Below are positions 8,041 to 17,684 of a stretch of DNA of 64,000 nt, piece after piece (the stretch's first letter is position 1; the number at the start of each line of letters is the position of its first letter). The translations under genes and the position numbers were made by a program. The notes below the pieces were generated by a model, which was not told where the DNA came from, ran no database searches, and worked only from the letters and a program-made list of their open reading frames with translations. Source of the DNA: Micrococcus sp. (GTDB lineage Bacteria > Actinomycetota > Actinomycetes > Actinomycetales > Micrococcaceae); contig JASBVO010000014.1 in assembly GCA_029961105.1 (NCBI GenBank), forward strand, positions 62,001 to 126,000, in the 5' to 3' direction.

Positions 8041-8720
8041 ACCAGTTGTGGGAGGCCGTGCTCTGGTGCCTGGATCCGGGCCGCTGGACCGGTCCGTCCG
8101 GGATCGCGGCCCGGTCGCTCGAGCACCTCGGGTACACGCTGCTGGCGGTGCTGATCGCCGCCGCCGTCGCCGTGCCGATCGGCTGGTGGGTGGGCCACAC
8201 GGGGAAGGGGCGCGGAGCCGCCGTCGCCGTCTCCGGGGCCGCCCGGGCGCTGCCGACCCTGGGGGTGCTCACCCTGGCCGGGCTGCTGCTGGGCATCGGG
8301 CTGGTGGCGCCGATGACCGCCTTCGTCATCCTGGCCATCCCGTCCATCCTGGCCGCCGCCTACGCCGGTTTCGAGGCCGTGGACCGCCGCGTCATCGATG
8401 CCGCCCGGGCCCAGGGCTACACCGGCGCCCAGGTGCTGTGGTGGATCGAGGTGCCGCTGGGGCTGCCGGTGCTGGTCGGCGGCCTGCGCTCCGCCGCGCT
8501 GCAGGTGGTGGCCACCGCCACCCTGGCCGCCTACGTCGGCGCCGGGGGGCTGGGCCGCTACCTGTTCCTGGGCCTGAAGACGCAGGACTACGCCATGATG
8601 CTCGGCTCGTCCCTGCTCGTCGTCACCCTCGCCCTCGTGCTGGACGGGGTGTTCGCCCTGGCCGGCCGGGCCGCTGTGCCTCGCGGGGTGACGGTGGCGC
8701 GCCGCGGGGTCACCGCGTAG
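8037..8720 (+). CDS. Osmoprotectant ABC transporter permease (OpuCD-type)
   Basis: A 227-residue second permease of the importer, also with about six membrane helices. Motifs include ALPTLGVLTLAGLLLGIGL and the ATPase-docking loop FEAVDRRVIDAARAQGYTGAQVLWWIEVPLGLP. It follows the first permease with a 34-nt gap bridged by a micro-ORF, and a GGGAGG site sits 8 nt before its ATG. The two permeases probably form a heterodimer on the shared ATPase. Confidence 0.9.
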   Translation: MNQLWEAVLWCLDPGRWTGPSGIAARSLEHLGYTLLAVLIAAAVAVPIGWWVGHTGKGRGAAVAVSGAARALPTLGVLTLAGLLLGIGLVAPMTAFVILAIPSILAAAYAGFEAVDRRVIDAARAQGYTGAQVLWWIEVPLGLPVLVGGLRSAALQVVATATLAAYVGAGGLGRYLFLGLKTQDYAMMLGSSLLVVTLALVLDGVFALAGRAAVPRGVTVARRGVTA

Positions 8721-8758
8721 GTTTCAGAGCAGCGCCCGCCACCGAAAGAGGACCTCCC

Positions 8759-9709
8759 ATGAAGCACCCCACCCGCCGTTCTGCCCTGGCCCTGGCCGCC
8801 GTCGCCGCCCTGGCACTGACCGGCTGCGGCAGTTCCGACCCGCTCGGTGGCGGGGACACGGCATCCGGCTCGCCCGCCGGAACCGGCGGCACGGGTGGCA
8901 CAGCGCGTGCGGACACCCTGGTCATCGGATCGCAGCAGTACTACTCGAACGAGATCATCGCCGAGCTCTACGCCCAGGCCCTGGAGGCCGAGGGGTACAC
9001 GGTGCAGCGTGAGTACCAGATCGGCCAGCGCGAGGTGTACCTGCCGGAGGTCGAGTCCGGGGCCATCGACGTCATGCCCGAATACTCCGGGAACCTGCTG
9101 CAGTACTACGACGCCGAGGCCACCGCCACCTCCCCGGAGGACATCCACGCCGCGCTGGCCCAGGCCCTGCCGGAGGGGCTGCGCCCACTGGAGCCGGCCG
9201 AGGCCACGGACCAGGACTCCTACAACGTCACCCGCCAGTTCGCCGAGAAGCACTCCTTGACCTCCCTGGCGGACCTGCGGAACGTTGACGAGCCGCTGAA
9301 GGTGGCCGCCAACTCCGAATTCGAGACCCGCCCCTACGGTCCCGAGGGACTCAAGAAGGCGTACGGAGTGGACGTCACCGTGGTGCCCGTGGAGGACTCC
9401 GGTGGCCCGCTGACCGTCAAGGCGCTGGTGGACGGCGACGTCCAGCTGGCCGACATCTACTCGGCCGACCCCTCGATCGAGTCCGAGGACCTGGTGACCC
9501 TCGAGGACCCGGAGAACCTGATCCTGCCGCAGAACGTCACCCCGATCGTCTCAGATGCCGTGGACGAGGAGGCCGCCGCCGTCATCGACGAGGTCAATGC
9601 GAAGCTCACCGCGGAGGAGTTGATCGGCCTCAACCGTCAGTCCGTCGAGGAGCAGGCCTCCAGCGCGGACATCGCGGAGGAATGGCTGGCCGGCCAGGGA
9701 CTGGCCTGA
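8759..9709 (+). CDS. Osmoprotectant ABC transporter substrate-binding lipoprotein
   Basis: A 316-residue OpuAC/OsmX-family binding protein that captures a quaternary ammonium solute outside the membrane. The lipobox is LTGC, with Cys near residue 22, followed by a Gly/Ser/Thr linker. The mature domain starts DTLVIGSQQYYSNEIIAELYAQALEAEG and includes YLPEVESGAIDVMPEYSGNLLQYYD, typical of the family. The late Asp/Tyr patch LADIYSADPSIE is also present. It closes the operon after a 38-nt gap with a GAGGA ribosome site. The order ATPase, permease, permease, binding protein differs from the Bacillus opuC order. Confidence 0.92.
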   Translation: MKHPTRRSALALAAVAALALTGCGSSDPLGGGDTASGSPAGTGGTGGTARADTLVIGSQQYYSNEIIAELYAQALEAEGYTVQREYQIGQREVYLPEVESGAIDVMPEYSGNLLQYYDAEATATSPEDIHAALAQALPEGLRPLEPAEATDQDSYNVTRQFAEKHSLTSLADLRNVDEPLKVAANSEFETRPYGPEGLKKAYGVDVTVVPVEDSGGPLTVKALVDGDVQLADIYSADPSIESEDLVTLEDPENLILPQNVTPIVSDAVDEEAAAVIDEVNAKLTAEELIGLNRQSVEEQASSADIAEEWLAGQGLA

Positions 9710-9729
9710 CACCCCAGTAGGCTGGAGCG

Positions 9730-10152
9730 GTGAGCCAGACCGCCCCCGGAACATCGACCGACCACCGGCTGGCCCGGTACCACTCCCTGCGGGACGCGCT
9801 GGTCTGGCTGGCCGGGATGCTGCTGCTGACCTACCTGGCCTCCGTACTGCCCCTGCCGTGGAAGGTCGTGTCCCTGGCCTTCGCCGCCGCCGGGATCGCC
9901 TTCGGCATCCTGGCGCTCGTCCGCACCGCCCGGCTCCCCGCACCGTGGTTGCTGCGCGTGGGCGCGGTGGCCGGCATGGCCGGCTGCGCCCTCTTCGGAT
10001 TCGTGGCCGCCTCCCAGATCGTGTTCTGGGAGGCGACCACCGCGTTCGAGGACTGCACCGCCGGGGCGATCACCGAGCGCGCGCTGGAGCGGTGCAGCCA
10101 GGAGTACACCGAGCACCTGGCCCGATTCACCGTTCCGGCCGACGCGCGCTGA
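9730..10152 (+). CDS. Small three-helix membrane protein, unknown function
   Basis: A 140-residue protein starting with GTG. Hydrophobic segments lie at about residues 24-40, 46-66 and 77-100. Near the C-terminus are two Cys (EDCTAGA and ERCSQEY), perhaps facing outward. TAGGCT (9718-9723) lies 6 nt before the GTG, so it appears to have its own leaderless promoter 20 nt after the transporter operon. I do not recognise a family. Confidence 0.7.
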   Translation: MSQTAPGTSTDHRLARYHSLRDALVWLAGMLLLTYLASVLPLPWKVVSLAFAAAGIAFGILALVRTARLPAPWLLRVGAVAGMAGCALFGFVAASQIVFWEATTAFEDCTAGAITERALERCSQEYTEHLARFTVPADAR

Positions 10153-10240
10153 CCGGCGACCGCTGCCGGGCCCGGCGCGGACACGACGGGGCCGACGCCT
10201 CGCGGGCGCCGGCACCGTCGCAGTCGGGAGGGGGTAGCGG

Positions 10241-10657
10241 TCAGTCCAGTGAGAGCGCCTCCACCAGGTCGCCGACCCGCTCGTCCGGCCAGTTCCGGGC
10301 GATGTCGGCCTGGCTCACGATGCCGACCAGGTCGTGGCCGTCGATGACCGGAAGACGTCGCACCTGGTGTTCCTTCATGGTCCTGACGGCCTCCTCGATG
10401 CTGTCATCGGCCCCGATGGTCACCGGCTTGCCCTCGCCCAATTCGCCGGCCTTCGTCTGGCGCGGGTCGCCGCCTTCGGCCAGGCACTTCACCACGATGT
10501 CTCGGTCGGTCAGTACGCCCTTGAGCCGGTTGTCCTCGCCGCAGATGGGCAGCTGGCCGACGTCCAGTTGCTTCATCTTGCGGGCGGCTTCCTCCAGGGT
10601 CTCGTTCTCGCCGATGCACTCGGCTCCGGCGGTCATCACATCACGTGCGGTCTTCAT
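10241..10657 (-). CDS. Paired CBS-domain protein
   Basis: A 138-residue stand-alone Bateman module. The first CBS motif runs from ARDVMTAGAECIGENETLEEAARKM to LKGVLTDRDIVVKCLAEG. The second runs from VTIGADDSIEEAVRTMKEHQVRRLPVIDGHDLVGIVSQADIARNWP. Such modules bind adenine nucleotides and act as small cytosolic sensors. In actinobacteria they are often found among dormancy or stress genes. An AAAGGAG site precedes the ATG. It lies 50 nt downstream of the DUF4383 gene and may be co-transcribed with it. Confidence 0.88.
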   Translation of the reverse strand: MKTARDVMTAGAECIGENETLEEAARKMKQLDVGQLPICGEDNRLKGVLTDRDIVVKCLAEGGDPRQTKAGELGEGKPVTIGADDSIEEAVRTMKEHQVRRLPVIDGHDLVGIVSQADIARNWPDERVGDLVEALSLD

Positions 10658-10707
10658 GGTTCTCCTTTCCCGAGATTCTCTTCCCGCGGTCCTCTCCGGG
10701 ACGCCGG

Positions 10708-11205
10708 TCAGGGCCGGCTCATGGTGGATGGATAGTCGTCCGCCCGGTGCCTGCGCGGCAGGAAGGACAGGGCGACCATGGTGATGCCCAGCGCGAGGTG
10801 CAGCCAGTTGTCGGCATTGTTCAGCGGCACGAAATTCGCCGGCGAATCGTGGCCGATGAACAGGCCGTAGAGCCACAACACGAGGTACACGATGCCGCCC
10901 CACAGCAGGTAGTGCCGCGCGGAGGTGCCCGTCCGGGACAGGGCCACGCCCGCGATGCCGTAGAGCAGGTGCACGATGTTGTGGAGGATCGAGACCTGGA
11001 AGATGCCCAGCAGCATGGCCTCGGATTGGTGTCCTGCGAACTGCAGGGTGCCGTAGCCGGTGGTGATCCCCGGGATGAATCCGGCGATGCCCACCAGCAG
11101 GAAGACGATTCCGTAGAGCAAGGCCACGACCTGGACCGGACTCCGGGAGACGGTGTCCCCCGTGGTCGCGCGGCCGGTCGTGGGACGGCCTGGGGTGGTG
11201 CTCAT
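10708..11205 (-). CDS. DUF4383 membrane protein
   Basis: A 165-residue protein with four membrane helices, starting at about residues 25, 62, 97 and 128. The DUF4383 hallmarks are present: HNIVHLLYGIAGVALSR followed by YLLWGGIVYLVLWLYG and NADNWLHLALG. Family members are uncharacterised actinobacterial membrane proteins. It sits upstream of the CBS gene and downstream of the Hsp20 region on the same strand. Confidence 0.85.
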   Translation of the reverse strand: MSTTPGRPTTGRATTGDTVSRSPVQVVALLYGIVFLLVGIAGFIPGITTGYGTLQFAGHQSEAMLLGIFQVSILHNIVHLLYGIAGVALSRTGTSARHYLLWGGIVYLVLWLYGLFIGHDSPANFVPLNNADNWLHLALGITMVALSFLPRRHRADDYPSTMSRP

Positions 11206-11270
11206 GGTCTGCCCTTCTCAGAGATGACGCCTGGATGGCGGTCAGCCATGGGCCGATCATCTCGCGTGCC

Positions 11271-11306
11271 GGCAGGCCGGGTGAAGGTCTCGCGACCTCC
11301 GGCCTG
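11271..11306 (-). terminator. Likely hsp20 terminator hairpin
   Basis: GCAGGCCGG (11271-11279) pairs with CCGGCCTGC (11298-11306), and an inner AGGTC/GACCT stem extends the hairpin. It lies 114 nt beyond the hsp20 stop and upstream of the DUF4383 gene. The T tract is poor. Confidence 0.4.
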
Positions 11307-11419
11307 CGCGACGCGGAGGCCGTGGCCGCCCGGCCCTCACGGGGCCAGCCGACAGGGGCCGGGCGGTCGTGGTCAGCAGGGGGCGGCACCGGCCCCCGGG
11401 GGCCGGGCCGGCGATCGGA

Positions 11420-11857
11420 TCAGGCGGACTGCCCGATCGCCCCCCGGTTGGCCGAATGCGAGACTTCGATGCGGCGCGGCTTGGCCTCCTCCGCCACGGG
11501 GCTCCGCAACGTCAGGACGCCGTCGGTGTAGGACGCTTCGATCGAGTCGGTCGCCAGGCCCTCCCCGAGGGTCAGCTGCCGCGCGAAGGTACCGGTCCCG
11601 CGTTCCCGGGCGAGCCACTGGATCTGGCCCGTCTCCTCGTCCTGCCGCTCGGCGCGGATGGTCAGGATGCGGCCCTCGAGGTCGACGTCGATCGACCTGG
11701 GGTCGACCCCCGGCAGGTCCATCTTCAGGACGAAGTGGTCCTCGCTCCGGTAGAGGTCCATCGGCATCGCCTGGGTCCGCGCGGACGAGGTCATCTGGCC
11801 GAGGACGCCGTTCAGCACCCGGTCGATCTCGCGAAAGGGATCCATATGGTTAGCCAC
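11420..11857 (-). CDS. Hsp20/alpha-crystallin small heat-shock protein
   Basis: A 145-residue small chaperone. The alpha-crystallin domain spans about residues 38-130 with LYRSEDHFVLKMDLPGVDPRSIDVDLEGRILTIRAER and the C-terminal GVLTLRSPV strand. The usual I-x-I tail motif is not clear. I choose GTG 11857 because a GGAGG site stands 8 nt before it. The frame's upstream GTG at 11866 overlaps that site. A CIRCE operator lies at 11933-11959, so HrcA repression is expected. Confidence 0.9.
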   Translation of the reverse strand: MANHMDPFREIDRVLNGVLGQMTSSARTQAMPMDLYRSEDHFVLKMDLPGVDPRSIDVDLEGRILTIRAERQDEETGQIQWLARERGTGTFARQLTLGEGLATDSIEASYTDGVLTLRSPVAEEAKPRRIEVSHSANRGAIGQSA

Positions 11858-11932
11858 AGTAATCACCTCCGTACGGTGACCGGACCCGGACCTTCCGGGC
11901 CGGCGGGCCGTGGCTGCGGCCTCGGCAATTAT

Positions 11933-11959
11933 TTAGCACTCTCCGGCGCAGAGTGCCAG
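11933..11959 (-). promoter_or_regulatory. CIRCE operator upstream of hsp20
   Basis: TTAGCACTC (11933-11941), a 9-nt spacer, then GAGTGCCAG (11951-11959). This matches the HrcA-binding CIRCE consensus TTAGCACTC-N9-GAGTGCTAA at 16 of 18 arm positions. It lies about 75 nt upstream of the hsp20 start codon. Confidence 0.85.
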
Positions 11960-11969
11960 AGTCGAGGTC

Positions 11970-12182
11970 CTATTCCTCCCCGGTGGCATCCGGGTCCGGG
12001 CCTCCGTCCTCGGCATTGGCGTTGTAGGCGAGCACCGCCTCCTCGTCCGAGATCGAGCCCTGGCCGGCTCCGTCTCGGAGGATCTCCTCCGGCTGCGCCC
12101 CGGTCCGCTCGCCCTGGTCCTGCTCGCGCTTCATCTGCTCGTCCTGGCCGTCCTGATTGTCCTGGCCGTGGATGGGGGACAT
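11970..12182 (-). CDS. Small acidic hydrophilic protein, unknown function
   Basis: A 70-residue protein rich in Asp, Glu, Gln and Gly with no hydrophobic segment, so it is cytosolic and probably disordered. A good GAAGGAG ribosome site lies 7-8 nt before the ATG, which supports a real gene. It lies immediately upstream of the hsp20 operator on the same strand. I recognise no family. A stress role is only suggested by position. Confidence 0.6.
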   Translation of the reverse strand: MSPIHGQDNQDGQDEQMKREQDQGERTGAQPEEILRDGAGQGSISDEEAVLAYNANAEDGGPDPDATGEE

Positions 12183-12252
12183 GGCCGCACTCCTTCTCGC
12201 TGGGGCATCGGGTACCCCAAGCTACCGTCAACCACCCCTCGGGCAGGAGGCC

Positions 12253-13692
12253 TCAGGCGAAGCGGCCCGGGCCATGGCGCGAGGCCCCGCCGTCCCCGTC
12301 CTCGGCATCGCGGCGACCGGCGGCCGGGCCGTCGTCGTCATCCTCCGGTTCACCGATCTCCCCGAAGCCCTCGGCGTCCTCCGCCTCGTCGCGCCACTCC
12401 TCCGGCATCACGAACCGGTCCCGCTCCCACCACGGGGCCACCAGGTAGCCGACCATCGCGCCCAGCCCCACGAGGGCGCCCAGCAACACCGCCGCGATCC
12501 AGGGGTTCGGGCCCAGACCGGTCAGCCGGCCCACCCCGAGCGACCCGCCCGACAACGCGAAGGGCAGTAGGGACAGCAGGGCCGTGGCCAGGGCCACCAG
12601 CAGTCCGAGCACCAGGGTCGAGACGGTGAGGGAGGCCCAGCGGGACTCGACGCGCGTGGCCAGCCACTCGTCGAAGTGGTTCTCCCCCTCCCGCAGCAGC
12701 CACCAGCCGGCCATGAAGCCGCCGACCACCGGCAGCAGCAGGAACAGCCAGGACCAGGCCGGGTCCAGGCCCACCGGGACGGCGGTCAGCACCGGGATGG
12801 CCGGCTGCGGGCCGACGGCGGTCAGCAGCGGGGTGACCACGGATCCCTCGCCGAGGGAGAACCCGGCACCCGTGGACCAGGCCAGCGTCCACATCGCCAG
12901 GTTGGGCATCATCCCCAGTTGCACCGCGGTTAGGGTGCTCCCGCCCCAGATGCCCGCGTCCACCTGCTGGTACACCTCCGCGATGTCCGCCCAGTTCAGG
13001 GCGACCTGCACGGCCAGTAGCACCGAGGCCAGCGCGAAGGAGGCCATCAGGCCCACGAATCCCGCCCGCACCACGGACCAGGCGTAGGACCCGGCCCAGC
13101 GGGAGGCCTGGGACCACGTGGCGATGCGTTCGGCGGCGTCGACGCCGATCAGCCGGCCCCACGAGCCGGCCTCCTTCCGCGCCCCGGTCAGCAGAGCCGC
13201 CACCATCAGCACCGTGGGGATCAGCGTGCCCCAGAACGGATTGATGGCCACCGACTCGCTCGGCACCAGCAGCGAGGTGACCAGGCAGAACAGGGCGTAG
13301 GCCGCGGCGCCGCCGGCGAGGGGCTGCCAGATCTGGTCCCGGTAGGAGGCGCGCGCCAGGCGCCGGCCGGCCCGCCAGCCCAGCGACAGCGGGATCAGCA
13401 CGAGGCCCCAGGGCAGGAACCAGAACGTACCGGTGATCGTGTCCGCGGTACTCGTCGGGGATTCCAGCGTCAGGTGCAGCGGCACACCGTGCAGCGCCAG
13501 CCAGGCCTGGCCGCCCAGCCGGGCGATGAAGTCGACCTGGGTGGCCGCGAAGCCGGCCATGGACCAGATGCCCACCAGGGGCACCACGACGAGGATGGCC
13601 GAGACCACGGCGGCGATCAGGGTCTCGATCATCCCCTGGACCCACAGGGGCAGGGGCAGCGGCTTCAGGGCGCGGGCGGTACGAGCATTCAT
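12253..13692 (-). CDS. DUF6350 polytopic membrane protein
   Basis: A protein of about 479 residues with roughly nine to ten membrane helices and an acidic, Asp/Glu-rich cytosolic tail (EIGEPEDDDDGPAAG). The segments FWFLPWGLVLIPLSLGWRAGRRLARASYRDQ and LMASFALASVLLAVQVALNW fit the actinobacterial DUF6350 family (formerly called PerM-like). In relatives this gene usually lies near sucCD and purH. Here sucCD lies about 17 kb away. ATG 13704, 4 codons upstream, is an alternative start. Confidence 0.75.
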   Translation of the reverse strand: MNARTARALKPLPLPLWVQGMIETLIAAVVSAILVVVPLVGIWSMAGFAATQVDFIARLGGQAWLALHGVPLHLTLESPTSTADTITGTFWFLPWGLVLIPLSLGWRAGRRLARASYRDQIWQPLAGGAAAYALFCLVTSLLVPSESVAINPFWGTLIPTVLMVAALLTGARKEAGSWGRLIGVDAAERIATWSQASRWAGSYAWSVVRAGFVGLMASFALASVLLAVQVALNWADIAEVYQQVDAGIWGGSTLTAVQLGMMPNLAMWTLAWSTGAGFSLGEGSVVTPLLTAVGPQPAIPVLTAVPVGLDPAWSWLFLLLPVVGGFMAGWWLLREGENHFDEWLATRVESRWASLTVSTLVLGLLVALATALLSLLPFALSGGSLGVGRLTGLGPNPWIAAVLLGALVGLGAMVGYLVAPWWERDRFVMPEEWRDEAEDAEGFGEIGEPEDDDDGPAAGRRDAEDGDGGASRHGPGRFA

Positions 13693-13855
13693 GTCACCGT
13701 CCATGGTGCCACCCGGCCCGGGGGCCGAATGCCAGCGGCGCGGCCGGGCGCCCACGCCGCCACGCCCGGCGCCGTACCGACTGTTCATCCTCCAGCCACT
13801 TGGCTGCCACCGTACCGAATCACGCCTGACAAGGACGGACCGTAGCGTCCGGACC

Positions 13856-15051
13856 GTGAGAGTCGTCATCGTCGCCGAATCGTTCCTGCCCCACATGAAC
13901 GGTGTCACCCACTCGATCCTGCAGGTGATCCGCCACCTGCGCTCCCGCGGCGACGAGGTCCTGGGATCGCCCCGTCCTCGTCCTGGATGGATGAAGAGGC
14001 CCCGGCCCAGGTCGAGGGCTACCCCGTCCACCGGCTGCCCTCGATCCCGCTGAAGGGCTACACGAACGTCCGGGTGGCCGCCGGGACGGTCAACCGGGTC
14101 CGGCGCATCCTGGCGGACTTCGCCCCCGACGTCGTCCACATCGCCTCTCCCTTCATCCTGGGCTGGCGCGCGGTCCAGGCCGCCAACGCCCTCGGGGTGC
14201 CGAGCGTCTGCATCTACCAGACCGAGGTGCCGAACTACGCGGCCCGCTACGGCTTCCCCTGGCTGGAGGAGGTCCTCTGGCAGCACGTGGAGCGCATCCA
14301 TGACCTGGCCACCCTCACCGTGGCCCCGTCCACCTTCTGCGTGGACCAGCTGCATGCCCGCGGGGTCCAGCGCGTACATCTGTGGCGGCGGGGCGTGGAC
14401 ACCGCCCGCTTCTCCCCCGCCAAGCGGGACCAGGTGCTGCGGGCCGAGCTGGCGCCGAACGGCGAGCGGCTCATCGGCTTCGTCGGGCGGCTCGCCTCCG
14501 AGAAGCAGGTGGAGGACCTGGCCGTGCTCAACGACCTGCCCGGCACCCGCCTGGTGATCGTCGGCTCCGGGCCGCTGAAGGAGTCCCTCGCCCGCCGGCT
14601 GCCCGGCGCGCACTTCGCCGGGTTCCAGGGCGGCGATGACCTGGCCCGGCACATGGCCAGCCTCGACCTCTTCGTGCACCCGGGTGAGTCCGAGACCTTC
14701 TGCCAGACCATCCAGGAGGCCATGGCCTCCGGCGTCCCGGTGGTGGCCGTGGGACGTGGCGGGCCCCTGGACCTGGTGGACCCCTCGCGCACGGGATGGC
14801 TGTACCGGCCCGGTGACCTGGCCGGGCTGCGGGACCGGGTGCGGGACCTGGTCTACGACGACATCAAGCGATCCGCCTTCGCCGAAGCCGCGTACCGGAC
14901 CGTGCAGGGCCGGACCTGGCCCGTGCTGTGCGAACAGCTGGTCGGTTACTACGAGCGCGCCGTCCGGGTGCGGAACCGGCAGAACCACGTGTTCGTGCGC
15001 ACCTACCTGGAGCAGTCCACCGGCTGGGACGGCTGGTTGGTCCAGCGCTGA
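13856..15051 (+). pseudogene. MgtA-type glycosyltransferase (GT4), frameshifted near codon 36
   Basis: The combined reading frame is a GT-B family 4 glycosyltransferase resembling the actinobacterial alpha-mannosyltransferase MgtA. From GTG 13856 the first frame gives VRVVIVAESFLPHMNGVTHSIL up to GDEVL, then loses homology at about 13961-13968 (CTGGGATCGCCCCG). The homologous sequence resumes in another frame with WMDEEAPAQVEGYPVHRLPSIP and runs to 15051. That part contains FVGRLASEKQVEDL and the E-x7-E donor motif PGESETFCQTIQEAM. Restoring one base would give about 398 residues, the usual size. The shorter frame from ATG 13987 (354 residues) would lack the first Rossmann strand. Sequencing error or true mutation cannot be told apart. 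TAGCGT (13843-13848) lies 7 nt before the GTG. Confidence 0.85.
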
Positions 15052-15091
15052 GCGGCCGGCGTGCACCCGGACCTCCACTAGGGTCGACGGC

Positions 15092-16105
15092 ATGACCGTC
15101 ACCACGGACCTGTCCTCACCCCGCGCCCTGGCCGGCCGCACCGTCCGGCCCGTCGGGCTCGGCTGCATGAACCTCAACCACGGCTACTCGTCCTTCCTGT
15201 CCGATGACGAGGCCGTGGCCCTGGTCCGCGCGGCCCTGGAGGCCGGCGTCGACCACTTCGACACCGCCACCCTCTACGGGACCGGCCGGAACGAGGAACT
15301 GGTGGGCCGGGCCCTCGGCCGGCACCGCTCGGAGGTGTTCCTGGCCTCGAAGGGCGGGCTCGCCGGCGGCGTCGGCCGCTCCGTCGACGGCCGGCCGGAG
15401 ACCCTGCGCCGTCAGGTGGAGGACTCCCTGCGCCGGCTCGGCACCGAGTTCATCGACCTGTACTACCTGCACCGACTGGACCCCGAGGTGCCGGTGGAGG
15501 ACAGCGCGGGCGCACTGGCGGAGCTGGTCGAGGCGGGGAAGATCGGCGCGTACGGACTGTCCGAGGTCTCCGGCCCCACCCTCGAGCGCGCGCACGCCGT
15601 GCACCCGGTGGCGGCCGTGCAGAACGAGTACTCGCTGTGGACGCGCAACCCCGAGTGGGGCCTGCTCCAGGCGTGCCGGCGCACCGGCACCGTGCTGGTG
15701 GCGTTCTCCCCGCTGGGCCGAGGTTTCCTGACCGGCACCCTGGACGACCCCTCGGCCCTGCCGGAAGGGGACATGCGCCACGCCATGCCCCGGTTCTCGG
15801 CCGGGAACTACCCGGCCAACCGCTCGCTGCTGGACCCGTTCCGCGCCGAGGCGGCGAGGCTGGGCACCACCCCGGCCGCGCTGTCCATCGCCTGGGTGCT
15901 GGCGCAGGGACCGGACGTGGTGGCCATCCCGGGCACGACGTCGGCCGCGCACCTGCGCGAGGACCTCGCCGCGCAGGAGGTGGGACTCACCGCCGCCGAC
16001 GTCACCCGGCTGGACGCGATCATCAACCACTCGACCGTGCGCGGTCACCGGTACAGCGAACGCCAGCGGTCCACCATCGACACCGAGGACTCCCCCGCCG
16101 GCTGA
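15092..16105 (+). CDS. Aldo/keto reductase
   Basis: A 337-residue NADPH-dependent TIM-barrel oxidoreductase. The catalytic tetrad is visible: Asp and Tyr in HFDTATLYGTGRNEEL, Lys in LASKGG, and His in LYYLHRLDP. The cofactor-binding end is IPGTTSAAHLREDL. This is the YakC/AKR13-like arrangement seen in detoxifying reductases. The substrate is unknown. TAGGGT (15079-15084) stands 7 nt before the ATG, so the gene has its own probable leaderless start. Confidence 0.9.
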   Translation: MTVTTDLSSPRALAGRTVRPVGLGCMNLNHGYSSFLSDDEAVALVRAALEAGVDHFDTATLYGTGRNEELVGRALGRHRSEVFLASKGGLAGGVGRSVDGRPETLRRQVEDSLRRLGTEFIDLYYLHRLDPEVPVEDSAGALAELVEAGKIGAYGLSEVSGPTLERAHAVHPVAAVQNEYSLWTRNPEWGLLQACRRTGTVLVAFSPLGRGFLTGTLDDPSALPEGDMRHAMPRFSAGNYPANRSLLDPFRAEAARLGTTPAALSIAWVLAQGPDVVAIPGTTSAAHLREDLAAQEVGLTAADVTRLDAIINHSTVRGHRYSERQRSTIDTEDSPAG

Positions 16106-16156
16106 GGGCGCGGCCCGTCATGCTTTCCGGCTGCGCCCGACCGGCCGGTACAGTAG

Positions 16157-17566
<1,410 letters not shown>

Positions 17567-17581
17567 CCCCTCCCCGATCGT

Positions 17582-17656
17582 GCATCTGGCGGTCGAAAGC
17601 GCACCGAATACTCGCGGGTAACCGTGGAGAATGGGGCGATTTCGACCGCCAGTTGC
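17582..17656. repeat. Long inverted repeat element after gdhA
   Basis: CTGGCGGTCGAAA (17586-17598) is repeated perfectly in inverted orientation at 17640-17652. The arms extend imperfectly outward over GCA/TGC to about 17582 and 17656. The 41-nt centre is less GC-rich than its surroundings. It lies between convergent gdhA and the thioesterase gene, so it may terminate both. Alternatively it is a copy of a short intergenic repeat. Confidence 0.55.
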
Positions 17657-17684
17657 GTCTCCGACCGCCGGTGGCGTCGGGGGT

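Noticed and set aside
13940..13990. Programmed frameshift in the glycosyltransferase gene
   Set aside because: There is no slippery heptamer with a downstream structure, and this family is not known to use recoding. A mutation or sequencing error is simpler.
12253..15177. 974-codon open frame on the minus strand extending past the DUF6350 gene
   Set aside because: Only the part up to about 13704 reads as a protein family. The rest is antisense to the glycosyltransferase and aldo/keto reductase, which show clear motifs. Long antisense frames are expected at this GC content.
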